From positions 40,522,034 through 40,586,033 of the forward strand of contig ML677335.1 in NCBI GenBank assembly GCA_007922305.1: a stretch of DNA of 64,000 bases. Direction: 5' to 3'. The notes beneath the pieces are model-generated. The model was given only the letters and a program-made list of their open reading frames with translations, was not told the DNA's origin and did not search any database. Position numbers and translations under genes: made by a program. This stretch comes from Dermatemys mawii (Eukaryota; Chordata; Testudines; Dermatemydidae). This document shows, piece by piece, positions 47,275-58,400 of this stretch (position 1 is the first letter of the stretch; each line of letters starts with the position of its first letter).

Positions 47275-48150
47275 TGAAAAATATTCAGGCCAAGTGGGTT
47301 TTAGCCAGGGGTGAAAGTAACTGCAGTGTCTTACCAGTACGGAGATTTGGCTGGGGCCAACTCTGGCCCCCCAGAAGGGGCGGAGCCTCAAGCGGAAGGG
47401 GCGGGGCTGAGGGCAGAGCCAGCCCCAGCCCAGCCCCCATATCGGTAAGGAGACTCCCCCCTTACCCCGCCCTGGCTCTGGCGACAGTGGAAAGGCCCCG
47501 GGGTGGTAGCGGCGGCCCAGCCGCGGGCCCTTTAAATAGCTTCCGGAGTCCAGCCGCCACCTTCCTATGGCTCCAGCAACAGGGCTCCCCTCCCCGCGGA
47601 GCCCTGCTGCGGGAGCCCGGGGGAGGCTGCCGTGGGGCCCCGGCAACTATTTAAAGGGCCCGCGGCTCAGCTGCCACTACCGTCCCAGGCCCTTTAAACT
47701 GCCCCCAGAGCCCCGCCGCAGCCTTCCCCAGGCTCCCACAGCAGGGCTCCGCAGGGACGGAAGTCCTGTTGCCGGAGCCCTAGGAAGGTGGTGGCCGGAC
47801 TCCGGCAGCTATTAAGAGAGCCTGGGGCTGGTCTGCAGCTACCGCCCCGGGCGCTTAAAACTGCCCCGGAGCCCCGCCACAGCCTCCCCCAGGCTCCCGC
47901 AGCAGGGGGCTCCGGCAGCAGTTTAAAGGGCCTGGTGTTCCAGGCGCTTCTGGGAGCCCTAGGCTCTTTAACTTGCACCCAGGGAAGCGGATCCGCCCCG
48001 GTACGGCACACCAGCTCTTGCCAGTACGCCATACCAGTGCGTACTGGCTTACTTTCACCTCTGGTTTTAGCCCACAAAATTTCATGCCCAAATAAATTTG
48101 TTAGTCTCTAAGGTGGCACAAGTACCCTTTTCTGCGCATTCAGAACAGTT
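47275..48150 (+). repeat. Family A repeat copy, split by a hAT insertion
   Basis: The left piece 47275-47305 ends CCAAGTGGGTTTTAGC. The right piece 48064-48150 starts GTTTTAGCCCACAAAATTTC and continues ATGCCCAAATAAATTTGTTA and GTCTCTAAGGTGGCACAAG. Joined at the target site they re-form the family A hairpin (GTGGG TTTTAG CCCAC). The intervening 758 bp is a GC-rich hAT. This copy belongs to the more widespread variant whose tail reads 'aaataaatttgttagtctctaaggtgcc'. Confidence 0.75.
47306..48063. mobile_element. GC-rich hAT non-autonomous element with exact 8-bp target duplication
   Basis: A 758-bp element with ends CAGGGGTGAAAGTAACTG and TTACTTTCACCTCTG (inverted repeat of about 15 bp, one or two mismatches). 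It is flanked by the exact 8-bp duplication GTTTTAGC (47298-47305 and 48064-48071). Subterminal TTACCAGTACGG and CCGGTACGGCAC / GTGCGTACTGGC repeat the CAGTACG theme. The interior is very GC-rich and built of three consecutive palindromic modules (about 47521-47665, 47686-47826, 47849-47932) bounded by CCTTTAAA-type and TTTAAAGG-type sequences. Spurious open stretches up to 171 codons arise from GC-richness and are not genes. Confidence 0.93.
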
Positions 48151-49441
48151 TCACATAAGCTACTTAATCATTCATGTGTGTAAAGATCCCCTGGCACTTT
48201 CTGAAACCATAAGGGCATTAACTCCGTTGCCCTGTCCAAATTCTAACTCAATTACATACCCCACCCCCCACAAATTTCATCTGGAATTTTCAATTGGCTA
48301 CGATATTACTTGACTTCCTATACTAAATTGTTGAGTTGTATTGCTGTGTAGTTGCTGCATTCTACTCCCTAAGAATTTTATCAGTAGGTGAAGATAACCC
48401 CATATGTTTTACCAATTGTTTCAACAGGGCTGATGTGATAATTCAGCAATTAGTGTTTCCAGAGAACTTTGAGATCCTTAGAGGAAAGGTGCAATGGAAA
48501 AATAAATTGTTAGCTAATTAATTTGTGCATACCAGAGCAAGTCTCATATAACTTAAGACATTCAAGAGTAAATGTTTCCCCTACTCCCACTCAGGATGGA
48601 CTAGGCTACTGCAATTTGGCTATTGAGAAAACACAGTGCTCTTATATACCTAGGTATTTTACAAGAACTATGTATGAGAAAGTGCATTAATGATAGTAAT
48701 GATAGCCCTAATTATAATTAGATATCTTTTTGCAGAAAATGTGTTTCAGGGACCATTTTACCAATAACATAGCATATAGCATGCATTAACAATGGACAGA
48801 TGGAGTGGATAGTCAAGTAACACCTTTTTCCATTTCTAATTTCCTCAATTCTCATTGTTTTCTTTTTAAACAGCGGTTGTAGCAATCTCATATACATAAG
48901 CAGACATATGCAGGGGAAAAAAATGCATATACCTAGAAAGACAGACAGTATATCTACTGAGACAGCTAGTTTATGTGAGCTGGACTCATTCTCACTTGAA
49001 AACAGAAGAGACTTCAAAGTAAACTACCAGATGTTTTGAAAATTATGAAAGATATCATGGATCACTAAACTTGATAGAGATGTATTTATTTTTTCATACT
49101 GGCAAAGGGGTTCAAAACCATGGGATACAGTTAGAAGCAAGATTCAAACTAGGGAACTCAGCCAGAACTACTTCAGACAAAGAGTAACAAACATATAAAA
49201 TAAGTTACACAAAAGGAGAAATGAAGCTTCAAGTATAAAGTAAACGTGCTCAAGATACACCTACATTTTTGTTTGGAGGACAGAGGTAATTTAAAAGTGT
49301 ACAATGAAAAACCCAGGATATGGAATTGAGATAATCTCAAAATAACTCTTGTTATGTTGAGCCATATAGCTTTTTCCTTTTCCTAAAATGTGTTGTCTCC
49401 TTATAGCCAGTAGGGAGAAAATTAAATAATGCAGGATAATG
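48151..49441. other. No recognised feature
   Basis: AT-rich sequence without recognisable genes or repeats. Confidence 0.5.
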
Positions 49442-49449
49442 CTTTAATC

Positions 49450-49743
49450 CAGGGTCGGCGACCTTTCAGGAGTGGTGTGCCGAGTTGTCATTTATTCACT
49501 CTAATTTAAGGTTTTTCATGCCAGTCATACATTTTAACATTTTTAGAAGGTCTCTTTTTATAAGCCTATAATATATAACTAAACTATTGTTGTATGTAAA
49601 GTAAATAAAATGTTTAAGAAGCTTAATTTAAAATTAAATGAAAATTAAATTAAAATGCAGAGCCCCCTAGATCGGTGGCCAGGACCCGGTCAGTGTGAGT
49701 GCCACTGAAAATCGGCACGAATGCCATAGGTTGCCTACCCCTG
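49450..49743. mobile_element. hAT non-autonomous element with exact 8-bp target duplication
   Basis: A 294-bp element with ends CAGGGTCGGCGACCTTTC and ATAGGTTGCCTACCCCTG (hAT-type CAGGGGTCGGCAACC inverted repeat). It is flanked by CTTTAATC at 49442-49449 and exactly again at 49744-49751. The interior has GTGTGCCGAGTTGTCATTTA, TATAATATATAACTAAACTA and GGCCAGGACCCGGTCAG, a repeat body common in turtles. No coding sequence. Confidence 0.93.
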
Positions 49744-49751
49744 CTTTAATC

Positions 49752-50580
49752 AGTCATCATTTATGACACTGAAGTGCAACTGGCCAATGAAATATCAGGC
49801 TTAGATATTGTTGGGTTAATGTGAATTTATATCAGTCTACTACAACATTTACCCTGGTAAGGGTCATTCAGTGTCATTGTTTGAGTATTTGTGTATTTCT
49901 ATGGAGTTTGATTCTAACCTCACTCTCACTGGCCTTCATTGGGAGTAAATTCCCTTGAAGACATTGGTTTTACACTAGTATAGCTGGTGGAAATCAGACC
50001 AGAAACAGGACCAATGACCCTAGGTAACTTGGTGGTTGGCACTATATAAGGCCTTGATTCTGCATTTGGAAGGTAGAGGTGGCAGGTGATTCACCCATTC
50101 AGTTGTCAGTACAGAATCTCGACCTAAATATCCTCATCTGCAAAGCTGTTCAATGTTGTAATATTCACAAGACCAGCATGATACTTCCCAGCAATTTATA
50201 TTCATTCTGGGAAGTCTCAAGGTCATTCAGAAAACTCAGTCTCCTATAGTGCAACACATTGTGCTGTTCCCATGCAGTGGCCCACAGAAAAAACACTTTC
50301 AGCTTTTAAAATTATCTCAGAATAATTTACACAAATTAAACTCCCTAATTCCTATTTAAATGTCTTATTTGTTTTGAGAAATGGTTGGTTTTTTTAAAGC
50401 TGTTAGCACAGAAGTACATGAGATTGGGGAGGAATCAAATGTTCAGATCAATTTTTCAGGACAGTGGAATAATTATTGTAAAACTGCACAATTGTAATAG
50501 AAACATAGTGAAAAAAACATTCTTTAATGTAATCGTAAAATAATTTGAGCAAATGATGCTTTCATAACTCTGCCTCCTTT
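49752..50580. other. No gene; possible old repeat at 49903-50012
   Basis: The phrase GGCCTTCATTGGGAGTAAAT and GGTTTTACACTAGTATAGC is the old sauropsid repeat theme ('cattgaagtcaatgggagtaaa ... tttacaccagtgta'). Otherwise unassigned. Confidence 0.4.
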
Positions 50581-50662
50581 GAATCATAGGATATCAGGGT
50601 TGGAAGGGACCTCAGAAGGTCATCTGGTCCAACCCCCTGCTCAAAGCATGACTAATCCCCAA

Positions 50663-51011
50663 CTAAATCATCCCAGCCAGGGATTTGTCAAGCCTGACCT
50701 TAAAAACCTCTAAGGAAGGAGATTCCATCACCTCCCTAGGTAACCCATTCCAATGCTTCACCACCCACCTAGTGAAAAAGTTTTTTCTTAATATCCAACC
50801 TAAACCACCTCCTCTGCAACTTGAGACTATTACTCCTTGCTCTGTCATCTGGTACCACTGAGAACAGTCTAGATCCATCGTCTTTGGAACTCCCTTTCAG
50901 GTAGTTGAAAGCAGCTATCAAATCCCCCTTCATTCTTCTCTTCTGCAGACTAAACAATCCCAGTTCCCTCAGCCTCTCCTCGTAAGTTGTGTGCTCCAGC
51001 CCCCTAATCAT
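50663..51011 (-). pseudogene. CR1 ORF2 C-terminal remnant (minus strand)
   Basis: Encodes [57 protein letters not shown] and, after a frameshift near 50770, [20 protein letters not shown] and ESPSLEVFKVRLDKSLAGMI. This is the full C-terminal block of CR1 ORF2 split into two frames. Confidence 0.88.
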
Positions 51012-51026
51012 TTTTGTTCCCCTCCA

Positions 51027-51992
51027 TTAGTCTCTTTCCAATTTATCCACATTCTTCTTGTAGTGTGGGGCCCAAAACTGGACACAGTACTCCAGATGAA
51101 GCCTCACCAATGCCGAATAGAGGGGAACGATCACGTCCCTCGATCTGCTGGAAATGCCCCTACTTCTACAATGCAAAACGCCGTTAGCCTTCCTGGAAAC
51201 AAGTGCACACTGTTGACTCATATCCAGCTTCTTGTCCACTGTAACCCCTATGCCCTTTTCTGCGGAACTGCTGCCGAGCCATTCGGTCCTTAGTCTGTAG
51301 CAGTGCATGGGATTCTTCCATCCTAAGTGCAGGGCTCTGCACTTGTTCTTGTTGAACCTCATCAGATTTATTTTGGCCCAATCCTCTAATTTGTCTAGGT
51401 CCCTCTGAATCCTATCCCTACCCTCCAGTGTATCTACCACTCCTCCCAGTTTAGTGTCATCTGCAAACTTGCTGAGGGTGCAGTCCACGCCATCCTCCGG
51501 ATCATTAATGAAGATATTGAACAAAACAGTCCCCAGAACCAACCCTTAGGGCACTCCACTTGATACCGGCTGCCAACTAGACATGGAACCATTCATCACT
51601 ACTCATTGAGCCTGATGATCTAGCCAGTTTTCTATCCACCTTACAGCCCAGTCATCTAGCCCATACTACTATAACTTGCTGGCAAGAACACTGTGGGAGA
51701 CCATATCAAAAGCTCTGCTAAAGTCGAGGAATAACACGTCCACTTCTTTCCCCTCATCCACAGATCCAGTTATCTCATCATAGAAGGCAATTAAGTTAGT
51801 AAGGCATGACTTGCCCTTGGTAAATCCATGCTGACTGTTCCTGATCACTTTCCTCTCCTTTAAGGGCTTCAGAACTGATTCCTTGAGGACCTGCTTCATG
51901 ATTTTTCCAGGGACTGAAGTGAGGCTGACTGGCCTGTAGTTTCCCGGATCTTCCTTCTTCCCTTTTTTAAAAGATGGGCACTCCATCAGCAT
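51027..51992 (-). pseudogene. CR1 reverse transcriptase remnant (minus strand)
   Basis: The upstream piece (51669-51992) encodes NYRPVSLTSVPGK, QHGFTKGKSCLTNLIAFYDE and VDVLFLDFSRAFDMVSHS, i.e. RT motifs 1, 2a and motif A with its catalytic aspartate. After stops it continues in the piece 51027-51542 with [23 protein letters not shown] (intact FADD box), [16 protein letters not shown] and [15 protein letters not shown]. The SGVPQG motif between them carries a CAA-to-TAA stop at about 51548. Catalytic residues survive but stops and frame changes make it non-functional. Confidence 0.92.
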
Positions 51993-52048
51993 TTTTCCAC
52001 TACATTAGAAGATGGGCACTACATTAGCGTTTTTTTTTTTCCTGCAGT

Positions 52049-53149
52049 CAGACCTCCTCAATAACACACATACAACAGATTTAAGTATCATGTCAGATAT
52101 CTTAGGAAGTTGAGATTTAACAGAGATTTATTCCCAGCAATATTCATTCTAAAACTTTTGGCAGAAGAAAATAAAAAGAAAGAGCCTGAAAAGCATGTAA
52201 TATCCTGTTTTTAGCACTGTATGTGGGTCTCAACAAGAGTCTTGGCATGACTTCAGCTTTTAGAACAGATTATTTAAATCTCAACAGGTAAAAAACAAAG
52301 GTTTGTTTGACATCTTGATTTTTCACATCAAAACTCATTTTCTGTTGATCATATCTTATAAGGTAATACTAAAATGTTTGCTCTATAATTGTAAAATTTT
52401 TGTTCTGAAACTGTAACTCACCAAACAAAAAAATTTCACCTGATGCAAACTGCTGTCTTCCTACAGAAGGTACAACCTACACATCAGGAAAGACTTTGCC
52501 AATTGCTCCACACACCCACAAAATGGTTACGTGAAGGAGCACTCACGCCATCAGTGTGGACTCTAGAGAGGGGGATAAAAATCCCGGACAAGAAGAAATT
52601 GGGGTCTCTTTATGCTCTGACTCCAAGGTCCAAGATTCCTAAACATAAACAAGAGATCCCCATGCTGCTTGGCATGGGTCAGCCCTAACCACAGCATGAT
52701 GAAGAAAGAGATCTAACATCTGCCATGTGTGGTTCATTCTTTCTCCACTGGGTGAACTGTATGTACAGTGGAGGGTTTCATTTTGGTAGGGTTTGAGTTT
52801 CTTAAATGTACCCACTACTGTGTGTCTGTTAATGAAGGAAAGTGTACGCTTTGCACTTGGAATGGAGACACCAGATTTAGAATCACTCTAGTCATATCAT
52901 ATTGAGACACATGAAGAATTGGGAATATTTCCATTACTGCTATTGTAAAAAAAATCCTTTTCCTAGAAAAAAACCCAGAAGGATCCACCCTTACCTCTAA
53001 GCAATGTCTCTCATCAGGTTCTTAACAGTTAGTTGAGACAAAGGATACTGCCTCAAGTTAAATTAAAATACAGATCATTGTCAGGGCTGGTGCATGGGGT
53101 AACCCAGCCTAAGGGGTAGCATCAGGTACATGTCAAGCTTCCAGGAGAC
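52049..53149. other. No recognised feature
   Basis: Unassigned, AT-rich except 52480-52690, which is more balanced and may be an interspersed repeat I cannot name. Confidence 0.45.
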
Positions 53150-53355
53150 AATTACCAGAAGTCAGGCCTGATGGAATACCAGGAGATCAGAACTGAAAAA
53201 CTGGAGGGCCAGGATCAAGAGCCACTTACCGGGACTCAGGCCAAGTTAGGGTACCAGGAGGTCAGGGTCAGGTGACAGAAGCACAGGACAGGAACCAAGA
53301 GGCAGTTACCAATAGTCAAGCCAAGTCAGGATACCAGGAAGTCAGAAACAGGTAA
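53150..53355 (+). repeat. Degenerate minisatellite-like tandem repeat, about 75-bp period
   Basis: Three diverged units with TCAGGCC / TCAAGCC landmarks at 53162, 53236 and 53315. Each unit has a 'caggccaagt-agg-taccaggaggtcag' theme (for example TACCAGGAGGTCAGGG and TACCAGGAAGTCAGAA). Purine-rich on the plus strand. The following 200 bp (to about 53560) is GC-balanced and probably part of the same interspersed element. Confidence 0.55.
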
Positions 53356-56084
53356 ATACTAGGCAAAGTGGTCTATGGCAGGATGAAGCCCCGTTGTATA
53401 GACAACTTCCTGTTTCCTCCTCTGGTTTAAATGGGGGCTGCAGCCCAGTTAGGAGCTTTGCAGTTCTTCCAATCAGAATGTAGGGGCCGGGTTTGTGCCT
53501 GAACTGGGCTTTATGGACCCGGGGCCCAGCTACTGCTTGTGCAAGGATGGGAGGGGCGTTGGAATGCGATGACTCCCTGAACTCCTGTGTGACTAGACAA
53601 TACTTATAAACAGATCTCCCATATCACAAGGGAGCATGCCTTAGTCACACTTTCCCCTACCTCTAAAGCCAATGATGTGTTCTTAAATCCTTCTTCTCCC
53701 TACCCCTGCAGGAGAAGAGATTTTTGGAGATCCCTGCTTACTCTTACAAGGAGGCAATCTCACATGAAGTCCTGTACACACAAGATTTTTCACTTTTGCA
53801 AAATAGAAAGATCTGGATACATTTCTAGACATTGGGATGTTCATCAAAACAGAACCCAAGATCTGTCTATCACTAATTACTACAGTTCCTTCATACAGTC
53901 TCCAATAATCAAAATCATAAGAGTTCTGATGAAACTCACACACAGCAACTGCTTTCTGAAATAACTGTGTTTAGAGAAAATGATTCAAATGAGCAAAATA
54001 CATTGTGTCCAGATGTCAGATAAAATTCACTGCAAAAAAACAAATCTTAAGTGATATCCTGAACACAGATGGCTTTACGCACATGTGCTTTCTGGAATCA
54101 AGGCACTATAAATACCATTGTTATATCATGTATAATCTTTCAGAGAGATTGGTTTCAGTGTAAGCAATTCTTTTTGCTAACTTTAATAGCATTTAGCTAA
54201 TGTCCTGTGTTTTGTAATATATTTTATACTTCACAAATTAATTCAGTATTTTTAAAACTTACTGCTGTACCAAGTGAATCAACTTACAACACTCCCCAGG
54301 CTGCTTAGAAAAGAAAGATGTTAGCATGATGTTTTACTCAGCAGGAAGAGCGTTGAGCGCATTTTTAATGATTTACCAGTTCTACTTGACTGAGTTTGCA
54401 CCCTATAAATGGATCATATGATCACTGATCATAAGTTAAACTGCTTTGCTTTCTCGCATGGCATGGACTGAAGGCCCGTTGTACAGTACCAGAGGTTCGT
54501 GTGCAGTTCTGTGTAAGACAAGGTGAGGTTACATACAACAGGCAGTTAATGGCTCATACCAGCAAGCCCTCAACTGAATGCAACACATGAGGTTGAATTT
54601 TAAAGAGGTAGCTGACCTTGCAGCTAGGAGCTTTAACTATGTGTTTTTACCTATTTATATCTGGATAAGTAAACACTTACTGAATGCTGAAAAGGCCTGA
54701 AAGCACTATGTTAGCCAGAGGCTAATCCCTATTCTCTGTGGATGAAAGAACTCAAAGGAAAAAAGAAAGTTTTCTGCCTCAGGTAACAAAAAGGTAAAGC
54801 TGTAATAAGGAGCTCCATTTATTTTAACCTTAATGTTGCCATATCTACATTTCTAATGAGCTCTCAGCAGTTAAAAATAAAATACTGCCCTGTTCTAAGA
54901 ACAACAGAAATGTCAGAGCAATAGCAACCGAGTATCACAATGCACTGGGCAATGAAAACCAAAAGTGTTCAGAAAGGCCCTCTTAATGTAGGGACCGAAT
55001 CCTGATCCCACTCAAATCTAAAAGAAACTGGTACTGACTTCAATGAGCCCTGGCCCTGGCCCTAAGCAAGCATCAGAAGAAACAGCGATCAGAGCTTCTC
55101 TAATTCCAGGGTCTGACCCAATTTAAAATGCATCCAACATTCATGTTGCAGAAAACAATATGAGCTATGGAAGATTTGAGGACTTTTAACTGATTCTAGC
55201 TTTCAGTTCCTATGGGGTGGTATTCTAATACAGAAGCAATATATATTTCTTGCTTTATCATAGCCTTATACATTCATTTCAGTGTTTAGTGTTTTTGACC
55301 AATACTGCTAAGAGAACCAATAAACACCTTTGTTAACAGATGCCTTTGTAGCAAGAAGTGTAATGTACTGCAGTGTGTAAGAGAAAGTGAGAACGCTTTT
55401 TAAAAATTTCTATTTGCTTTTCATAGGTCGAACAATGGCTTGGTGGCTAAAGACTTGTTTCACAATTTGATTCCAAGTGAATTCTTGAGCATCAGCCTAC
55501 TTAAAAAAAAATTCAGAATCCATAATCGTACATGAACATTATAACTTCTACTTTATATTTTGCAAATAATGTAAGAGACGTAAAAGAGACACACTTCAAA
55601 AGTTTCAGTTTTCTCTTTTAAAACCTTCAGAACTTCACTCCCAAAAACCTTATGGTTGATAAATACTTCTAAATATGCAGTTACAATATTCTACTTAAAA
55701 ACAAATCAAATTTTTCCTCAGCAACATATTCCTTCTCTCTCTTTCTAAATATCAAACACACGCTTAAGATTACTACCCTTTGTTCTTCCCCAGACACAGA
55801 GAAGACTTTGTAATTTACAAGTCAATATTTAAACCCACATAGTGTCTTAAGGGTTGGAAAGCCAGAGCCTTTATTCCAAGTATAGATCCTGGACCAAAAC
55901 ATGTTAAATTCCATGTTTACCAAGGGCTGAAGAATTCTCAGCATTCCAGTGCACCTTAGCAGTATAAGTCAGACACCTCAATCTTCAGATACAAGAGATC
56001 AACCTACACCAAATGCACAATCCTCCCTTCCCACCATTTATCCCTCCTACAACCATATATAGTTATGCTGGCCATATACCCAAT
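53356..56084. other. No gene recognised
   Basis: AT-rich sequence with no protein-like open stretch. About 54985-55050 carries the old sauropsid repeat theme (GGGACCGAATCCTGATCCCA, TGACTTCAATGAGCCCTGG). Confidence 0.45.
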
Positions 56085-56582
56085 ATAGGCTGGAAGAGTG
56101 GCTCAGATGAAAGACTCTACTGTTTGTAATTCATTTGCACAAAGGGAAAGATTTCACTGAAGAGGCATAATGATAATACTTCCTCCTTTCTCCCACCCTT
56201 TGTCTGTCATGTCTATTTAGAATCTAAGGTTCTCGAACTGGAGCCTCCTCTTACTGTGTATGTGGGACCACTGTTTGCAGTGTTGTTGTAGCCCTGTTGG
56301 TCCCACGATATTAGCAAGACAAGGTGGATGATATAGTATCTTGTATTGAACCAACTTCTATTGGTGAAAGTGACCAGCTTTCAAGCTACACAGAGAAACC
56401 TGAAGAAGAGATCTATGTAGCTCTAAAGCATCCCTCTTTTACCAATAGGAGTTGGTCCAATAAAAGAAATTACCTTTCCCACCTTGTCTCTATATGTATA
56501 TAGACAGCATTTCACAGAATAGGGCCTCTATATGGTTGAGGCTCTAGACATTCTTGTAAATATTGTTATTACTACTAATAAA
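56085..56582 (+). mobile_element. MIR (CORE-SINE) interrupted by family B repeat
   Basis: The left part (to about 56278) has AATGATAATACTTCCTCCTT, CCCACCCTTTGTCTGTCATG and CCTCCTCTTACTGTGTATGTG, the 3' half of a sauropsid MIR. The right part (from about 56495) resumes AGACAGCATTTCACAGAATA and GGGCCTCTATATGGTTGAGG, ending ATTACTACTAATAAA. The MIR order is preserved across the 215-bp insertion at 56279-56494. Confidence 0.7.
56279..56494. repeat. Family B palindromic repeat with hammerhead-like core
   Basis: Begins GTGTTGTTGTAGCCCTGTTG and then forms a long inverted repeat: arm 56318-56396 (GACAAGGTGGATGAT..., CCAACTTCTATTGGTGAAAG) and arm 56411-56489 (TACCAATAGGAGTTGGTCCA, TTCCCACCTTGTCT). 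The tip is CCTGAAGAAGAG-ATCTATGTAG-CTCTAAAGC: CTGAAGA matches the hammerhead CUGANGA, AGAG/CTCT would be stem II, and AAAGC replaces the expected GAAAGC. Class assignment to Penelope-like elements is inferred from this organisation and its parallel with family A. Confidence 0.65.
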
Positions 56583-58184
56583 AAGTGGCAACTGATGGGG
56601 TACTTGTCACAGAATGTTAAGTGATAATCGGGGTAATGGGACATATTTAGGTTGTCTTGGGAGTATTTATTTAATAATTTTAAATTTTGAATTTTAACTA
56701 TTAGTGAAATACAGTGCTGATCTTAATCTTTGTCTTCAATTTCCTAAAGTTACAACAAATTTCATTCTTTTGACAGGAAGGATTCCCAACTGGTGAGAGA
56801 CAAGGAGGAAGTTAAGAATCTCTACATGCTTTTAGACTTGAGGGCAATACCAGTACCCAGGTCAACTCGGTATAGCAGGCTCTCCTAAATTAAACAGGTT
56901 TTAATTACACAGGAGTGAAGGGGTTGACTCAACACAAGAAAAATTCCAATCCTTAGACCATCTTTTGAAGACAGTCACAGTTTACTACTATTTTCAGGTA
57001 CTTCTGCTCTTCCAGTTAGCACCAGAAATGTTAAAACAACATTATAATAACTATTCATGTTTTGTTTCCAGCCCAGCATCTGAACTTTTTGGTGCATACC
57101 CAGATTAGACCTGTGCCTGAATCCAAGCCCCATATCCTTTGGTCTTGGGGAAGTTCAGATTTATATCTGAACTTCATGGCTTCCTCCTACATCTTCAGTG
57201 CTCCAAATTATAATCTGACCACCTCCAAACTTTTGGGCTAATTTGCATCCAGAACAAATCTTTGTGGCATGGGCCATCTCTCATGTGAAGTTTAGATTTT
57301 CTCATAACTAGGTCTATGATTTCTCATAATTAGGTCGTGATTACGTGTGATAGATTAAGGACATGATTAAACAATATACATAATGCTTACATGCATACAT
57401 GTTTATATGCTTTACTGAACTGGGGCCCAAATCACTATTTTATCCAGACTCCGTTTAACTGTATTTAACTGCAAACTGCTTGATTACACCTTGAACACAA
57501 AAGGCACTATAAGAAAATCATATGCTAAATGTGTCATAATGAATTTTTTCCCACCAAGAATAATAAAGATTATATGTGAATATTATAATTTTATTCTAAA
57601 GTCATTTATTTCTTTTTAAATGTAGTTGTATAAATAACTTAATAACCAAGAATAATATTTGATTGTTTTATGATACCACCTAGAATTTTTTTAAAATTTA
57701 AAACACAGATACAAAAGAAATATTTCCCTGATAGTCAGGTTATATATTAGCTGGGAAAATGTCATGATAGGAAAAAAAAATGAATTCTTGGATCTAAGAT
57801 AAATTTTAATAGACTTTATTAAATTTACATCGATCCATATGCAAAATAATTTGCTTACAATTTGAATTGAGACTTATAAATGGAGCCTAACTCAATAAAG
57901 GATAAGACTGGAAAACAACAGCTGTATGGTTAACAACACATTAAGTGATTAAAAATATTAAATGTTGCATGTGTAGTTTGATTTGTAAACAGAGTCAAAT
58001 TAGCCCTTTAAATTTGTTTGAACACAGGGGACCTGATTTTAAAAAACAGGAGCATGCAATAGTTGGAGCTTAAATTAGGCATGTACACATGTGCAATCAT
58101 ATTATTTATATGCATATATTAGGAGTGTTCTATTGGCCACCGCCAGCTGTTAAAATTATGTTGCAAAGGGAATGCATGTGTCAC
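56583..58184. other. No recognised feature
   Basis: AT-rich unassigned sequence. 57050-57300 may be an interspersed repeat (GGGGAAGTTCAGATTTATAT, CTGAACTTCATGG) but is not firm. Confidence 0.45.
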
Positions 58185-58400
58185 GATTAAAGTAGAAGAC
58201 ACTGGATTAGATTGCCTGAGTTCTATTTCTAGCTCGGTTACTAAGTAACTGAACTCTTCTCTGCCTCATTTTATCCCCCTTTCTGTAAAATGGGTATTCT
58301 AACACTTGCATAACTGATGGTGCTGTTGTTCGACCCTTAACTAGTGCTTGGAAAGTGCTTTGAAATCCTTGAATGAAAGGAGTCATATAACTGCAACTGT
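58185..58400 (+). mobile_element. MIR (CORE-SINE)
   Basis: TTGCCTGAGTTCTATTTCTA, CTCGGTTACTAAGTAACTGA, CTCTGCCTCATTTTATCCCC and TGTAAAATGGGTATTCTAAC follow the MIR core, ending AAAGTGCTTTGAAATCCTTG, the MIR/L2-type 3' end. Confidence 0.82.

Larger units (their letters stand above)
50581..52048 (-). mobile_element. CR1 LINE, 5'-truncated, minus strand, chelonian type
   Basis: The 3' end lies at about 50581 (GAATCATAGGATATCAGGG on plus is the reverse of the CR1 tail). It is followed by the classical CAACCCCCTGCTCAAAGC and CTAATCCCCAACTAAATC, then the ORF2 C-terminus and RT domain, truncated near 52048 within the segment before RT motif 1. It is less decayed than the copy at 116-3056 and keeps RT motif A. 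At its 5' border a 20-bp block (AGATGGGCACTCCATCAGC / AGATGGGCACTACATTAGC) is duplicated with a 38-bp period, followed by a T-run. Confidence 0.94.

Noticed and set aside
47139..48111. Several open stretches of 80-171 codons on both strands, proline/arginine/glycine-rich
   Set aside because: They fall in the GC-rich hAT element, run across its boundary, and reflect lack of stop codons in GC-rich palindromic DNA.
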